Source: Stenurella melanura (lineage: Eukaryota; Arthropoda; Insecta; Coleoptera; Cerambycidae). Taken from it: 64,000 bases of DNA. The first letter of the stretch is position 1, and every line of letters starts with the position of its first letter. The stretch spans positions 62,001 to 126,000 of the forward strand of contig CAUZXK010000157.1 in assembly GCA_963583905.1 (NCBI GenBank). The letters are read 5' to 3'. The notes beneath the pieces are model-generated. The model did no database searches and was not told the origin of the DNA. It saw only the letters and a list, made by a program, of their open reading frames with translations. Positions 25,577 through 35,406 of the stretch are shown piece after piece. The position numbers and the translations under genes were made by a program.

Positions 25577-26402
25577 TAATATCATCATCATCATCATCGC
25601 AAGCTTATACTGTCAACTGCTGAACGAAAGCCTCTCTCAAATTTTGCCATCTTTTTCTGTCTTGAGCAACTTGTTTCCAGTTTCCGGCGAGTCTTTTTAT
25701 GTCATCACTCCAATGGTTAGTCGGTCTTCCTCTGTTTCTAAAAGTCCCGAATTGGCATCCAATCTAGGATGTTTTTTCTCCATCTACCGCCTTTCATTCT
25801 AGCGACGTGACCCGCCCAGTTATATTTCAGAACCAATATATCTTCGACAGCATCTCGTACTCCTGTATTTCTCCTAATATTTTGGTTAGGAATTCTGTCT
25901 GTAAGAGTAATTCCCAACATTGACCTCTCCATCCTGCGTTGCATTACCTGTATTTTGTTGATATACTTTTTTGTCAGTGTAAGTGTCTCCGCGCCATACG
26001 TTAGTACAGGGAGCACGCATTGGTTAAAGACCTTCCTCTTTAAACATATTGAGAGGTCAGACGTGAATGTAGGTTTTAGTTTACGATTCTGTATTCTGAG
26101 CTGGATTTCATGTGTTTGGTTATCTCGTCCAATGTTGATCTCATGGCCTAGGTATTTATATACGTGTGTTATATCTATATTTCCGTTATCAATTTTTATA
26201 GTATCACTTAGGATAAGATTTGTCATGAACTGGGTTTCTGATTTATTTTCAACCCTACCTTTCCCGTCGCCTCATGTAGCGTCTGCAATATATGATGCGC
26301 ATACTGTCCGCTATTGAGACAATATCATCTGCAAAACAAAGGTGATTTAACTTTTCTCCATCAATATCAGATAACGACGCAACAACCATTTCCTGCGACA
26401 TT
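25577..26402 (-). pseudogene. 5'-truncated RTE-type non-LTR retrotransposon
   Basis: On the minus strand the sequence starts within the reverse transcriptase palm. LCFADDIVSIAD (about 26340-26305) holds the catalytic FADD. A 162-codon frame follows (26226-25738), with YKYLGHEI, VLPVLTYGAETL and VLKYNWAGHVARM, a typical thumb and C-terminal pattern of RTE elements. After a frame change near 25740 the usual C-terminus follows (GRPTNHWSDDIKRLA, then a block ending FVQQLTV and a stop near 25606). The 3' end is an (ATG)n tract, which fits the microsatellite tails of RTE elements. At least three frame breaks show it is dead. Confidence 0.85.
25579..25598. repeat. (ATC)n microsatellite, tail of RTE element
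   Basis: A short ATC run, (GAT)n on the element's strand, directly follows the RTE C-terminus. It is most simply the element's 3' tail. Confidence 0.7.
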
Positions 26403-26409
26403 ACGATAT

Positions 26410-26480
26410 GCCGCAGCAGGGACTCGAACTCAGAAAATATAGCAGCGCGGCCAGCCGTGTTATCTTACTCAATCGCGACT
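26410..26480 (-). mobile_element. Possible tRNA-derived SINE head
   Basis: The reverse complement has box B-like GAGTTCGAGTCCCTGC (about 26410-26425). About 45 bp upstream is a weak box A-like region. A second box B-like phrase lies near 26540-26560. Both are imperfect, so confidence is low. Confidence 0.35.
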
Positions 26481-26599
26481 TAGTTCACTCTTACCGTCTT
26501 GGTAATGCATTAAAGATGCCACCACTTAATATGCAGGCAGGATTCAAACCAGGAACTCAGCAATCTCAGGCAAACGCGAAAGCATAATTGCAGGGTCTC

Positions 26600-27305
26600 A
26601 GTTTTTACAAAACTTCTTGTAGCATCCAACATAAAAATGAGATCAGATTTCATGTCAATCTGTAAAACAATTTTTCTGTTTTACAGAGTTCTTTGAGGCA
26701 GCATATTTTCAATATAGTTGGAGCTGTAAAGCTAGACCAGTAGTTCTAATGAACTCAAAATGTGAACAAATTGAAGTTCTTTTAATCTTCTTTGTTTGGG
26801 AACTGTTACGCCTTGAACAATTCCTTTTTACTGTTTTATACATAATGCTATTCTTTCATTTTCATTCAACATATTTTTGCGTTTGATCCATTTAAAATGA
26901 GTTATCTTTGAGAAATTACAGTAAGAAATTTGTCCCCGCAAAAAATACACAAAATTGACTAATGTTAAAGTATGCCAAAAGTGGGTTGGTTACTTTATTA
27001 CGGGCGATTTAATAAATAATTAGTACCTGCTGAACGAAAATAGGAACAGAATCATGAAATAATATTAGCGAATAATTACCAAGTTTTGTTAGTTCTTGTT
27101 AGATATTTTTTATGTTAATAGTTTATTTAACATTAATTGTTCATATTAATACAATAATAAATAATTATGTATTGGCTTTGATAGTGAACTGTAGTTTTAA
27201 TTGTTTATGTATCTTGAGGAACCAGCATGTAAAGAAAGAGTTGTTAGAAGATTTGATGAGAAATACGTAAGTGATAATATGGTCGAAAATTCTGGTCACG
27301 TGTTT
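26600..27305. other. No gene seen
   Basis: AT-rich sequence without recognisable coding motifs. Confidence 0.5.
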
Positions 27306-27309
27306 TTGA

Positions 27310-27918
27310 GGTTGTGCCCCTATTATTACATATTTAGACTGGAACCCACTCGAGGACATACTCGGGCCTGCCGATATCGTCTGGTTTACAGGCGGATCGA
27401 GGCTAGAGGAAGGTACCGGAGCAGGGATATATGGAGAAAGGCGCAGGGCTGAGCTCTCCTATGCCCTGGGCAATTTCGCCACAGTATTCCAGACTGAGAT
27501 CTTTGCTATCTTGGTCTGTGCACAGGAGAATATCCGAAGGGAATACTCCAACAAACACATACACATATGTAGTGACAGCCAAGCGGCCCTCAAGGCCCTT
27601 GCATCGACAAGAACCAAATCAAAATTGGTTCAAAACTGTAAACAGGCTCTCTGCGAACTTGGCTCATCCAATTGGGTCAGGCTTCTCTGGGTACCTGGAC
27701 ACAGCAACATTGAGGGTAACGAGCGGGCAGACGCTCTGGCCAGAGGGGGCTCTCGGAAGCCTCTACTGGGTCTCGAGCCGCCCCTAGGTTACCCTAGATC
27801 CAACGACAGGAAGTTAATAGAAAACTGGGCCCTCTCTCAGTTCATTGACTACTTAATAAATTATGAAACAATTAAGTGGAATTGCGTCGTCTTCGCAAGG
27901 ACAATAGCAACTCTATAA
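27310..27918 (+). pseudogene. RNase H fragment of a jockey/R1-type non-LTR retrotransposon
   Basis: A single open frame of about 200 codons (no ATG needed) contains an almost whole RNase H domain. It has VWFTGGSRLEEGTGAGIYG, then FQTEIFAILVCAQ (the catalytic Glu block), ICSDSQAALKAL (a catalytic Asp) and VPGHSNIEGNERADALA (the His and last Asp). The first catalytic Asp is replaced by Gly (TGGS where TDGS is expected). The reverse transcriptase is absent upstream, and the C-terminal zinc-like tail is absent downstream, so this is a fragment. RNase H normally removes the RNA strand during retrotransposition; this copy should be inactive. Confidence 0.8.
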
Positions 27919-27951
27919 TTTTAATAGTGATAGTAGCGAAGAAGCTAATTT

Positions 27952-28230
27952 TACTTCCACAGCCACGTAGTGGAATGGTATTGATAATGACTTGAAATTT
28001 GTATGTATATCGAGATTATTATGATGAAGGGCTGAGGGGAAATGGGGGTAAATGGGGGTAAATGAGTAAACCAAGCTAGTGAGAGTTCAGAAACTTGGGA
28101 TATGGTGTATGTTTTAATTTTTTTTGACAACTGCCACCTCCATCACTGGAATATTATTTAAGAAAATAAAATTCAGACATTGACTTGAAATTTGGTACAC
28201 GTATGTTTTATAGTTTTGGAACTAGAGTGC
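27952..28230. mobile_element. Truncated copy of the 250-bp-repeat element (copy 2)
   Basis: Begins TTACTTCCACAGCCACGTAG, the same end as at 10597 and 53209. It contains slightly more than one internal unit in the opposite orientation to copy 1, and breaks off near 28225 without the other end. Confidence 0.7.
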
Positions 28231-28480
28231 TAACTTTGTGCTTAAGTCCTGTAATGTGTTACTTCTCTACGCCATCTCTGAGCCATTAGTAGGGTAACTT
28301 TGCTGGAGACTTGTAGAAGGCGGATCGAGACTTTGCTAGATACTGCACGAGAAAGTTATGGACCTTGCTGGAATTTTCCGGATGCATTTTGTGGAATATA
28401 TAAGGAAGGCAAGTTTTTAAATGAATTGAGGTTAGCTAAATCCGGTGATACAAAGTGAACAGTAGAAATGAAAATATCAA

Positions 28481-28481
<1 letters not shown>

Positions 28482-28533
<52 letters not shown>
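28482..28533. repeat. (TAA)n microsatellite, 3' tail of the non-LTR element
   Basis: A near-perfect TAA run lies at the 3' end (minus-strand sense) of the retrotransposon that continues to 35000, and fits its 3' terminal repeat. Confidence 0.8.
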
Positions 28534-28534
<1 letters not shown>

Positions 28535-28704
28535 TATTTATTGTCCTTTAGACCAAACAAGTACAATGGTATGGGACTCGTCAGAGTTACAAAAAATGGT
28601 AAACACAATTATATAAGTATACAAATTACAAAACAGTCACAAATTTAAAAATTTAAAAAATCACAAACATATAGATCAACCTAATAAAATTAACACTAAA
28701 ATAT

Positions 28705-31461
28705 AAAAGCAAATTAAAATGTGTATTGTAAAAATTCTTGTACACTGTAAAACATATTATCTGATAAAATTGCACGCAAGGAACTTCTAAAATTATTTAA
28801 ATTGTCAATCTGTCGTATATTATTCGGTAATTTATTATATAATTTTATGCCCATATACTTAGGGCTCTTCTCATAAATTGACAAATTGTGGATAGGAATT
28901 ATTAAATTATTTTGCGTACGAGTATCATAACTATGATTAAAGTATATTCAGCAAGAAACTATCTATATTCAGTCTAGCAAATAATATTATTTCATAGATA
29001 TATAAGCATGCTATAGGTAAAATATTTAATTCTTTAAAATATTGTCTGCAAGAAGTGCGTCGTGAAATTCCAACTATGTTTCTAATTGCATGTTTTTGTA
29101 ATTTGAAAACTCTATCTGTATGATGAGAACAACCCCAAAAAATTATGCCATATCGAACTCTCGAATAAAAAATTGCATAGTAATAAGATAACAAGACACT
29201 CCTATTTGTAATATTTCTTAATCTATACAGCGCAAAACGTACAGTAGAAAGCTTTTTACAAAGTTCGCTAATGTGATACTCCCAATTCAGAGCGTTATCA
29301 ATGTAAGCGCCTAGAAATTTCGTTGTTGAAACTTGTTCCAAGGACTTTCCATTTACTTTTAATAAATAAGATTCTTTGTAATTTAGAAGTCTAGGAGTAA
29401 ACTGGATGAAAACAGTTTTATTTTCATTTAATAATAATTTGTCGTTTTGAAATTTAGATACAAATAGATCTAGTTTCACTTGTGTATCATGGACCAAATT
29501 TTGCAGGTGATTATTTGAATTTAGAAGTGAATTATCATCGGCGAACATAAATAATGAAGATTCATTGACAACATCGGGCAGATCATTTATAAAAAGTATA
29601 AAAAGAAGTGGCCCCAGTACAGAACCTTGGGGTACACCGCTAGTTATACGCAATTTTCCTGATGTAGTACCATTTATTTCCACAAGCTGTTTTCGATTTG
29701 ACAGATAAGAACTCAACCAATCTCCGAGCTTCCCACGTAAACCATATTTATTTAATTTTTGTAAAAGTAAGTCATGATCTACGAGATCGAATGCCTTACT
29801 TAGATCCATAAAAACACCAAGACATTTCTTGTTATTATTTAAGCCATCATATAATTCACTAAGAAAGCCCAGTATTGCCGATTGAGTTGACCTGCCTTTT
29901 CGAAAACCATGCTGCTTATCACTTAATATTTTATTAACATTACAAAATTTAATTATTCTATTGAATACTACTCTTTCCAAAATTTTTGAAACACATGATA
30001 ATAAAGAAATAGGCCTGTAATTTTCAACAGTTTCTCTTTGCCCTTTTTTATGAAGTGGAACTACTTTAGCTATTTTAAGTTCATCGGGAAACACACCTTC
30101 TGACAGAGACCAATTTATCAAAAATGTTAAAGGTTTTGTTATATAATTAACAACTGATTTTAGCATATTTGCGGTTATTTTATCAATACCAGAAGAATTT
30201 GATTTTTTCATTTGCATGATAATATTAAATATTTCATTCTCGCTTACCGGTTCGACAAATATTGGAGGATACAATTTATTTATACCAGTTACATTCAAAT
30301 GCATGCCTTTAAATTTATTGGCTAATGATATGGGGAGATTAACATAATAATTATTGAAAATTTGTACTATTTCTTGTAAATTGTTTATTGTCTTATCATT
30401 TATTCTAATTTCATTTATTACATTTGTTTTGCTTTTATGTGTTCCTAAATCTTTATGTATTATAGACCAGGCTGCTTTTGATTTATTAGAAGCATTCGTA
30501 TATGTATTGTCATTATGTAAACGTTTTGCGGCTTTGATAACCTTATCATATATTTTTTTATAACATCTATAATAATTAATATCTTCAGGTCTTTTTGTTT
30601 CAGTTTTTATTTGATAAAATAATTTCAGTTTTTGACAGCTAATTTTTATACCTCTGGTTATCCACGATTTCTTGTTGCAGTTTTTTGTAACGGTCGTAAA
30701 AGGAAAGCTCGTTTCAATATAATAATCAAAATTGGAAATAAATTCTTTAAAGCCATCACTTACAGTTGTCGCGCTGTATACATTAAGAAAGTTTTCATTA
30801 CGAACATGGTGAATAAAAGTTTGATAATTATATTTAGTGTATAACCTTGTAGCTTTGTTATTTATTCTTTGGCAGATATTTGGAATGTCACAACATAGAA
30901 CTTGCGCTGTATGGTCAGACAACCCATTAGATGATACTCGGCAATTAAAGTTGCTTTGATTTTGTAAAAAATTACTACACATATAATCGATGCTTGAAAC
31001 TGAATTTACACCTATTCTAGTGGGTTCTTTTATAAGGCAATGTACATTATATGAATTAAGTATATCACATAGCTGATTACACACTCTACTTTTAGACAAA
31101 AAGTCAATATTAAAATCGCCACATAATACAAGCATAGAGTTGTTATTTAATAAGTTATTTAGTAATTGATTCAATTGGGTAAAAAATATATTTATATCTC
31201 CAGAAGGTGACCTGTATATGGTTACTATTTTAATTTTAATAGATCTATTTATTTTTATTACGACACCTGCAACTTCTAAATCTTTTTCTCTTGATATTCG
31301 ATTTAACTCATTAATTTCATCTATGCTTAAATTAAGTGAAGATTTGTGAAAAATTATAACGCCTCCATTTTTATGCATACTTCTACAGTATGCCGCTTTG
31401 CGTGTGTAGCCATCTATATTAATACTACCCAATTCCCATGGTTGCAGCCAGGACTCTGTAA
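28705..31461 (-). pseudogene. Non-LTR ORF2: endonuclease and reverse transcriptase (main part)
   Basis: ORF2 normally nicks target DNA and copies element RNA into it. From the Harbinger junction at 31461 the frame reads on through the endonuclease (GGVIIF, TIYRSPSG, LCGDFNIDF, then LSDHTAQV). The reverse transcriptase follows: NYRPISLLSC, HGFRKGRSTQ, DLSKAFDLVDH, GVPQGSVLGPLLFILFIND, MFADDNSLL (catalytic, about 29531-29553) and KFLGAYID. The frame stops at 28937. After a one-base shift near 28940 it continues to a natural C-terminus near 28705, rich in NKLP-N-RQ. Damage is limited to that shift and the Harbinger insertion, so the copy decayed only recently. The first 63 codons of the open frame (31651-31462) are transposon sequence, not ORF2. 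Confidence 0.85.
31459..31461. other. TAA target-site duplication, left
   Basis: Directly precedes the left inverted end. Its partner is 34708-34710. Confidence 0.9.
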
Positions 31462-31709
31462 AGGCCCCTCTACACAATGGCCCATCACGATGGGCCATCA
31501 CAATGGGCCATCGTGTAGAGGGCGCAATGGCGTAGGATGGCGTACGGCTGATGGCCGATGGTTGATCATTGCCGACGATGGCTTCTGTATCGGTTTTTTG
31601 GACACACATCAAAGGAACGTGGCGAATAGTGGCTAACACGTGTCCACACAATGGTCCATCTTTCTGTGCTTAGTTGAAAGTTGAATGTCGTCGAGTGAAT
31701 GTCACAAAT

Positions 31710-33951
31710 ATGGTACACAATTGGACAAATGCGGAAACTTTTCAATTTATAGAAACGTACCAAAATGAACCTGTTATATGGAATCCACAACATGAACAGC
31801 ATAAAGATAGAAATAAGGTAAGTTTAATTCATATTATTATTATGCGATTTAATTACATACTACTGAACGGATTTGTATGGTATTTTAATACATTTATCTG
31901 TGTGAATTTGAATAGTATACCTACATTTTTAAATAATTTTAAATGTTCAGGTTAATGATGCCTGGATTAGAATTTCTAATATTATCGGCATTCCAGCAGC
32001 TGAGCTGAAGAAAAAAAAGGAAACATTGATGACAGCGTTCAGAACACATTTAAAGAAAAAAAAAAGCATCTATACGCTCAGGAGCAGGGGTGGATGAGGT
32101 TTACAAACCTATATGGGTCTTTTACGATGCTATGGAAGTTTTTCTAAGAGATATCTATGAATGCGCAAGCGTTATGAATACACAAAACAGGGTAAGTAAA
32201 TAAGCATGGTAGTAAAAAAAATTAATTTTATTTTGACACAAGTTTTAACACAATGTTATATCATATAATATGTTACTTATTAAGTTTAAACAGTGTTTGT
32301 TAAATATCAAAAACAAAAATATAATACCAGTTGGACAGTAAATTATCTAAAATCGCTTCACGTTACCTATTTATTTTGAGAAAAATAATTAACAAAATCT
32401 AATCTTGTTTGGAGTGCGTTTCTTGTAGCCCTACGTGGGAGAGATTGTAAAGGTGCCAAAGCAGTACTTTCATTGTTTCTCCAAGTACCCGGGCGTTCTA
32501 ATACTTCATTTACGTAAGCGTCAAGTGCACCTGAGGGAGTATAAATATTTCGCGAAGTTTTACTCTTTCTTAAGAAGTTGTGTAATAATACACATGTCAT
32601 TGTGATAATTGAGGCTTTAACAACATCAAGAGCTATCGGTTTTTTAAAAACTTGAAACACTCCAGACCAGATTCCAAATGTATTTTCAACAATTACACGA
32701 GAACGAGAAAGTTGTTGATTGAAAATTCTTTTTGGGGTTCCTACTTCATGGTGTCCTGGAAATGGCTTCATTATATGTTTACTAAGAGCAAAGGCCCCAT
32801 CAGCCAAAAATACATACGGCAGATAAATATCACTATTTGGTAGTTGAGAAGGAGGTGGTAAATTTAAACTGTTTGTTGTAATTTTTTCCTTTAATCCACT
32901 TTGATTAAATACACCGCCGTCACTAATGCGTCCTTGAGAACCTATATCAGCAAATATAAAACAATAATCACTGTCTACCAATGCTAAAAGAACAATGCTG
33001 AAACCTCCTTTGTAATTGAAGTATTCAGATCCAGTTTCAGCTGGACATCGTATCGGTACATGTTTCCCATCCAAAGCGCCCACACAATGTGGAAACCTGA
33101 ATCCTTCTGCCTTAGCAAGCCACTCTTCTGGGGTTGTAGGGATCTGGAAAGATTAAAATAGCGAATTAATGTTATGCTTTAATAGAAACCAAAACTTTTT
33201 CTTTTAGGTGCTGGAGCAAGACTCTCAAACTGAAGAAGAACAGGATAATATTACAGTGCAAAGTCGTCGCTCTGATAATGAGAAAGCGGATAGTATAACT
33301 ACTCCAAACACACCTGTAAACACTCCTAGCACACCTGTACCCGCTCCAAACACACCCAATATTCCAGTGCAAAGGCGTCGCTCTGCTAACCCACCTGAAT
33401 TACAACAAGCAAACAAACAAATGAAACACGCTTTAAATACTTTAGATAGCATTCTCACCAATAAACAAGAAAATAAAGAAGACGATTGCGATCTGTACGG
33501 GCGACTTGTAGCGAAGAAACTTAGACAGTATTCAGATAACGAAAGACAAGAAATAATGTATGACATCGACGGACTTTTACTGAATAGACGCCGCAGATAT
33601 CTTTCACTACCTAGTTCCTCATCACAAATCCAATTTCCCAACCGTCCTTCATCTTCATTCACTGCTCCTTGTTCACCATCTCCCAACGATTCCTCATCTA
33701 CATATAGTACATACGCTCCACCTTCGCCTTCAGCGTCAACATCGCTCGGTTCACTTTCTTCACAAGTTCAAATACACAATGTTCCCTCACCTCAAATTTT
33801 TTCTAAGTACATTCAACAGTCACATCCAAACCAGTCATCTGATGTAACTACCCTTATACCGAACCATTCTACCCAAATTTCTCAAACAATCGCAGAATCA
33901 CATGATATTTTATATGAAGCTTATATTGATGCAAATTTAGATACACAATAA
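31710..33951 (+). CDS. Harbinger MADF/Myb-like accessory protein, spliced, with one frameshift
   Basis: Predicted exons are 31710-31817 (ATG to GT at 31818), 31951-32191 (AG before 31951, GT at 32192) and 33208-33951 (AG before 33208, stop at 33949-33951). All junctions are phase 0. Exons 1-2 give a MADF/SANT-like domain: NWTNAETFQFI, a PVIWNP stretch, VNDAWIRISNIIGIP, then lysines. Exon 3 is rich in Thr, Pro and Ser. Its middle part (YGRLVAKKLRQY, then a DGLL stretch) resembles a BESS-type interaction motif. Exon 2 has a run of ten A near 32056-32065. With one A fewer the frame continues as ASIRSGAGVDEVYKP; as written it ends early. In related elements this protein would bind element ends and help the transposase. 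Expected length is about 363 residues. Confidence 0.75.
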
Positions 33952-34320
33952 AGATATTATGTCTAATAATTATGTCTAATAAAAAAAAGTTATAATAATA
34001 AGTGTTTTATTTACCTTAATTAAATCCTTTAGGGCTTCATTTATTGCTAAACATACTTCTGGAACTATTTTCGATATAATCTGGCTTGAAATTTTAAACA
34101 AATAATGTAAACTTCTATAGCTGTCTCCAGTCGCTAAGAACCTCAATGTTACAGCGAGCCGTACTTTCACTGGTAGACATTCCCTCCAATGTGTGTTTTG
34201 CTTTGCAATAACTGGGGATATTTTTTGTATCAGGTACTCAAAGTCGCTGTCGGACATACGAACGAAGTTACGGAATTCTCCAGATGGTTCTGCGAGAAGC
34301 TCAAAAAATTGGTTAGCCAT
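32367..34320 (-). CDS. Harbinger transposase (DDE_Tnp_4 type), two exons
   Basis: Exon 1 runs from 34320 to 34015 (102 codons from ATG, donor GT at 34014-34013). Exon 2 runs from 33143 (after AG) to the stop at 32367; the join is phase 0 and gives about 360 residues. Exon 1 holds an N-terminal region with SDSDFEYLIQKI, and a later stretch (VRLAVTLRFLATG, then YRSLHYLF) typical of the PIF/Harbinger HTH part. Exon 2 starts IPTTPEEWLAKAEGF and runs into the nuclease: HCVGALDGKHVPI (Asp127), DIGSQGRISDGGVF, VFLADGAFAL (Asp217) and SRVIVENTFGIW (Glu255). The three acidic residues are present and both exons are uninterrupted, so the protein may be functional. It would cut at the element ends and integrate at TWA. 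The 871-bp intron contains exon 3 of the opposite-strand gene. Confidence 0.85.
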
Positions 34321-34707
34321 GCTTTGCCTGAAAAAAAAACATATATAGAATTAACTTAAATGAGTAACCTTTTTTACAGTTTGTGATTATGTTGTTAGGT
34401 ACAACGACATTTATATATAAGTACACTTACCTTGTTCTGTTGCGGTGAATACTTAACATCCACCACCTTCTTTTTCGCCATTTCTTGTTAATTACTTTTC
34501 TGTTGTGCACATGTAAGTAATAGTTATATGTGCTAAGTAGATAAACGACAGAAGCCGCAACCGTATCAGCGTCCAGGTCCATCCTCGACTACCGTGATAC
34601 TCGAAGATGGGCCACCGTATGGACGGTAGCAATGGCCTCACATGGCGATGGCCGATGATTGGCCATCGTAATGGCCCATTGTGATGGGCCATTGTGTAGA
34701 GGGGCCT

Positions 34708-34710
34708 TAA
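34708..34710. other. TAA target-site duplication, right
   Basis: Directly follows the right inverted end. Removal of the element plus one TAA rejoins the retrotransposon frame. Confidence 0.9.
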
Positions 34711-35000
34711 GACATACCACATCTACGTTGTGTAAGGCAAGCTCTGTTTCTAATTGTTCGATTTTATTTTTAATGGATTGTATATTTTGGTGATATATAC
34801 TAAATTTAGTTATATTAATATTATCCTTATTAATATTTTCTAATTGCTACTCACTATCTACATTATATCGGATATTTTGTTTTTGAATTTCAATTCTTTT
34901 GAGGAAAATAGGACATGTTACATCGAATGAAGAATGATTTACATCGAATTTTGTCTGCAATGCCGCATTTGCATCAATACAATTGACACATTTTTAAAAC
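34711..35000 (-). pseudogene. Non-LTR ORF1 end and ORF2 start
   Basis: On the minus strand, 35000-34847 reads KCVNC, then a D-V-N-H segment, CPIFLKRI and a stop. This matches the last zinc knuckle (C-C-H-C) and tail of a gag-like ORF1. ORF2 follows at once with ITKFSIYHQNIQSIKNKIEQ, the first strand of the endonuclease, and reaches the Harbinger junction at ALHNVDVVC. The start codon of ORF2 is not certain. ORF1 upstream of 35000 is not recognisable, which suggests 5' truncation. Confidence 0.65.
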
Positions 35001-35394
35001 ATTGTTAAAGGCTATTTTACTTAGTAAATCGGTGTTGTAAATAATAAACGTATTGTGAGATTAAGTTTTTAGTAAATTATAGTGCGTTAGTGTTTATTTT
35101 TTGTTATAATTTTTGAACCCACGGATTTTAAGAGATATTTCCTAAGGGACTGAAACTTGTGACAATACCTTAATAGGTACATTAATACGTAGTAATTGTA
35201 TCGCCACGTCTTTATTGTGGGTTATAGTTTCTGCAATTTTTTATAGAATTAACTACCTTTTGGTTTACTGTACAATCTTGAAAATAGTCTCTAAAACTAA
35301 TCGAAAATAGGATAATTTGTGGGGTTATTCTGGTTAGAGGGTTGTATTTATATTGCATTTTTACATTGTCTTGTATTGACATCGTGTTATACCT

Positions 35395-35406
35395 GTTATG
35401 TTGTAT
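35395..35406. repeat. 12-bp direct repeat, left flank of the 614-bp array
   Basis: GTTATGTTGTAT lies just outside the array here and again at 38489-38500 on the other side. A target-site duplication is the simplest reading, though the length is unusual. Confidence 0.6.

Larger units (their letters stand above)
31462..34707. mobile_element. PIF/Harbinger DNA transposon
   Basis: It is bounded by inverted ends beginning AGGCCCCTCTACACAATGG (31462-31480 and the inverse at about 34689-34707) and flanked by the 3-bp direct repeat TAA (31459-31461 and 34708-34710), the typical TWA target of this superfamily. Subterminal ATGGCC/GGCCAT motifs are dense at both ends. It carries two genes on opposite strands: a DDE transposase (minus) and a MADF/Myb-like accessory protein (plus). 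These two genes are typical of PIF/Harbinger elements, where the accessory protein is thought to assist nuclear import and DNA binding of the transposase. The element sits inside the non-LTR endonuclease. Confidence 0.95.
28482..35000 (-). mobile_element. CR1/jockey-like non-LTR retrotransposon, interrupted by a Harbinger element
   Basis: The element runs on the minus strand: the end of ORF1 (about 35000-34847), the start of ORF2 (34830-34711), the Harbinger insertion (34707-31462), then the rest of ORF2 and the (TTA)n tail. It has an apurinic-type endonuclease and a reverse transcriptase, and no RNase H. The 5' boundary is uncertain: it seems truncated within ORF1 near 35000. Without the insertion and one TAA, the endonuclease frame is continuous through a D-V-V-C-L-T-E-S-W phrase. 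The insertion is therefore the younger event. The clade could be CR1, Daphne or a relative. Confidence 0.85.

Noticed and set aside
30354..31636. Plus-strand frames opposite the non-LTR ORF2
   Set aside because: Antisense shadows. They show no motifs.
33225..33686. 153-codon minus-strand frame
   Set aside because: It is antisense to exon 3 of the accessory gene, within the transposase intron, and has low-complexity composition reflecting that exon.
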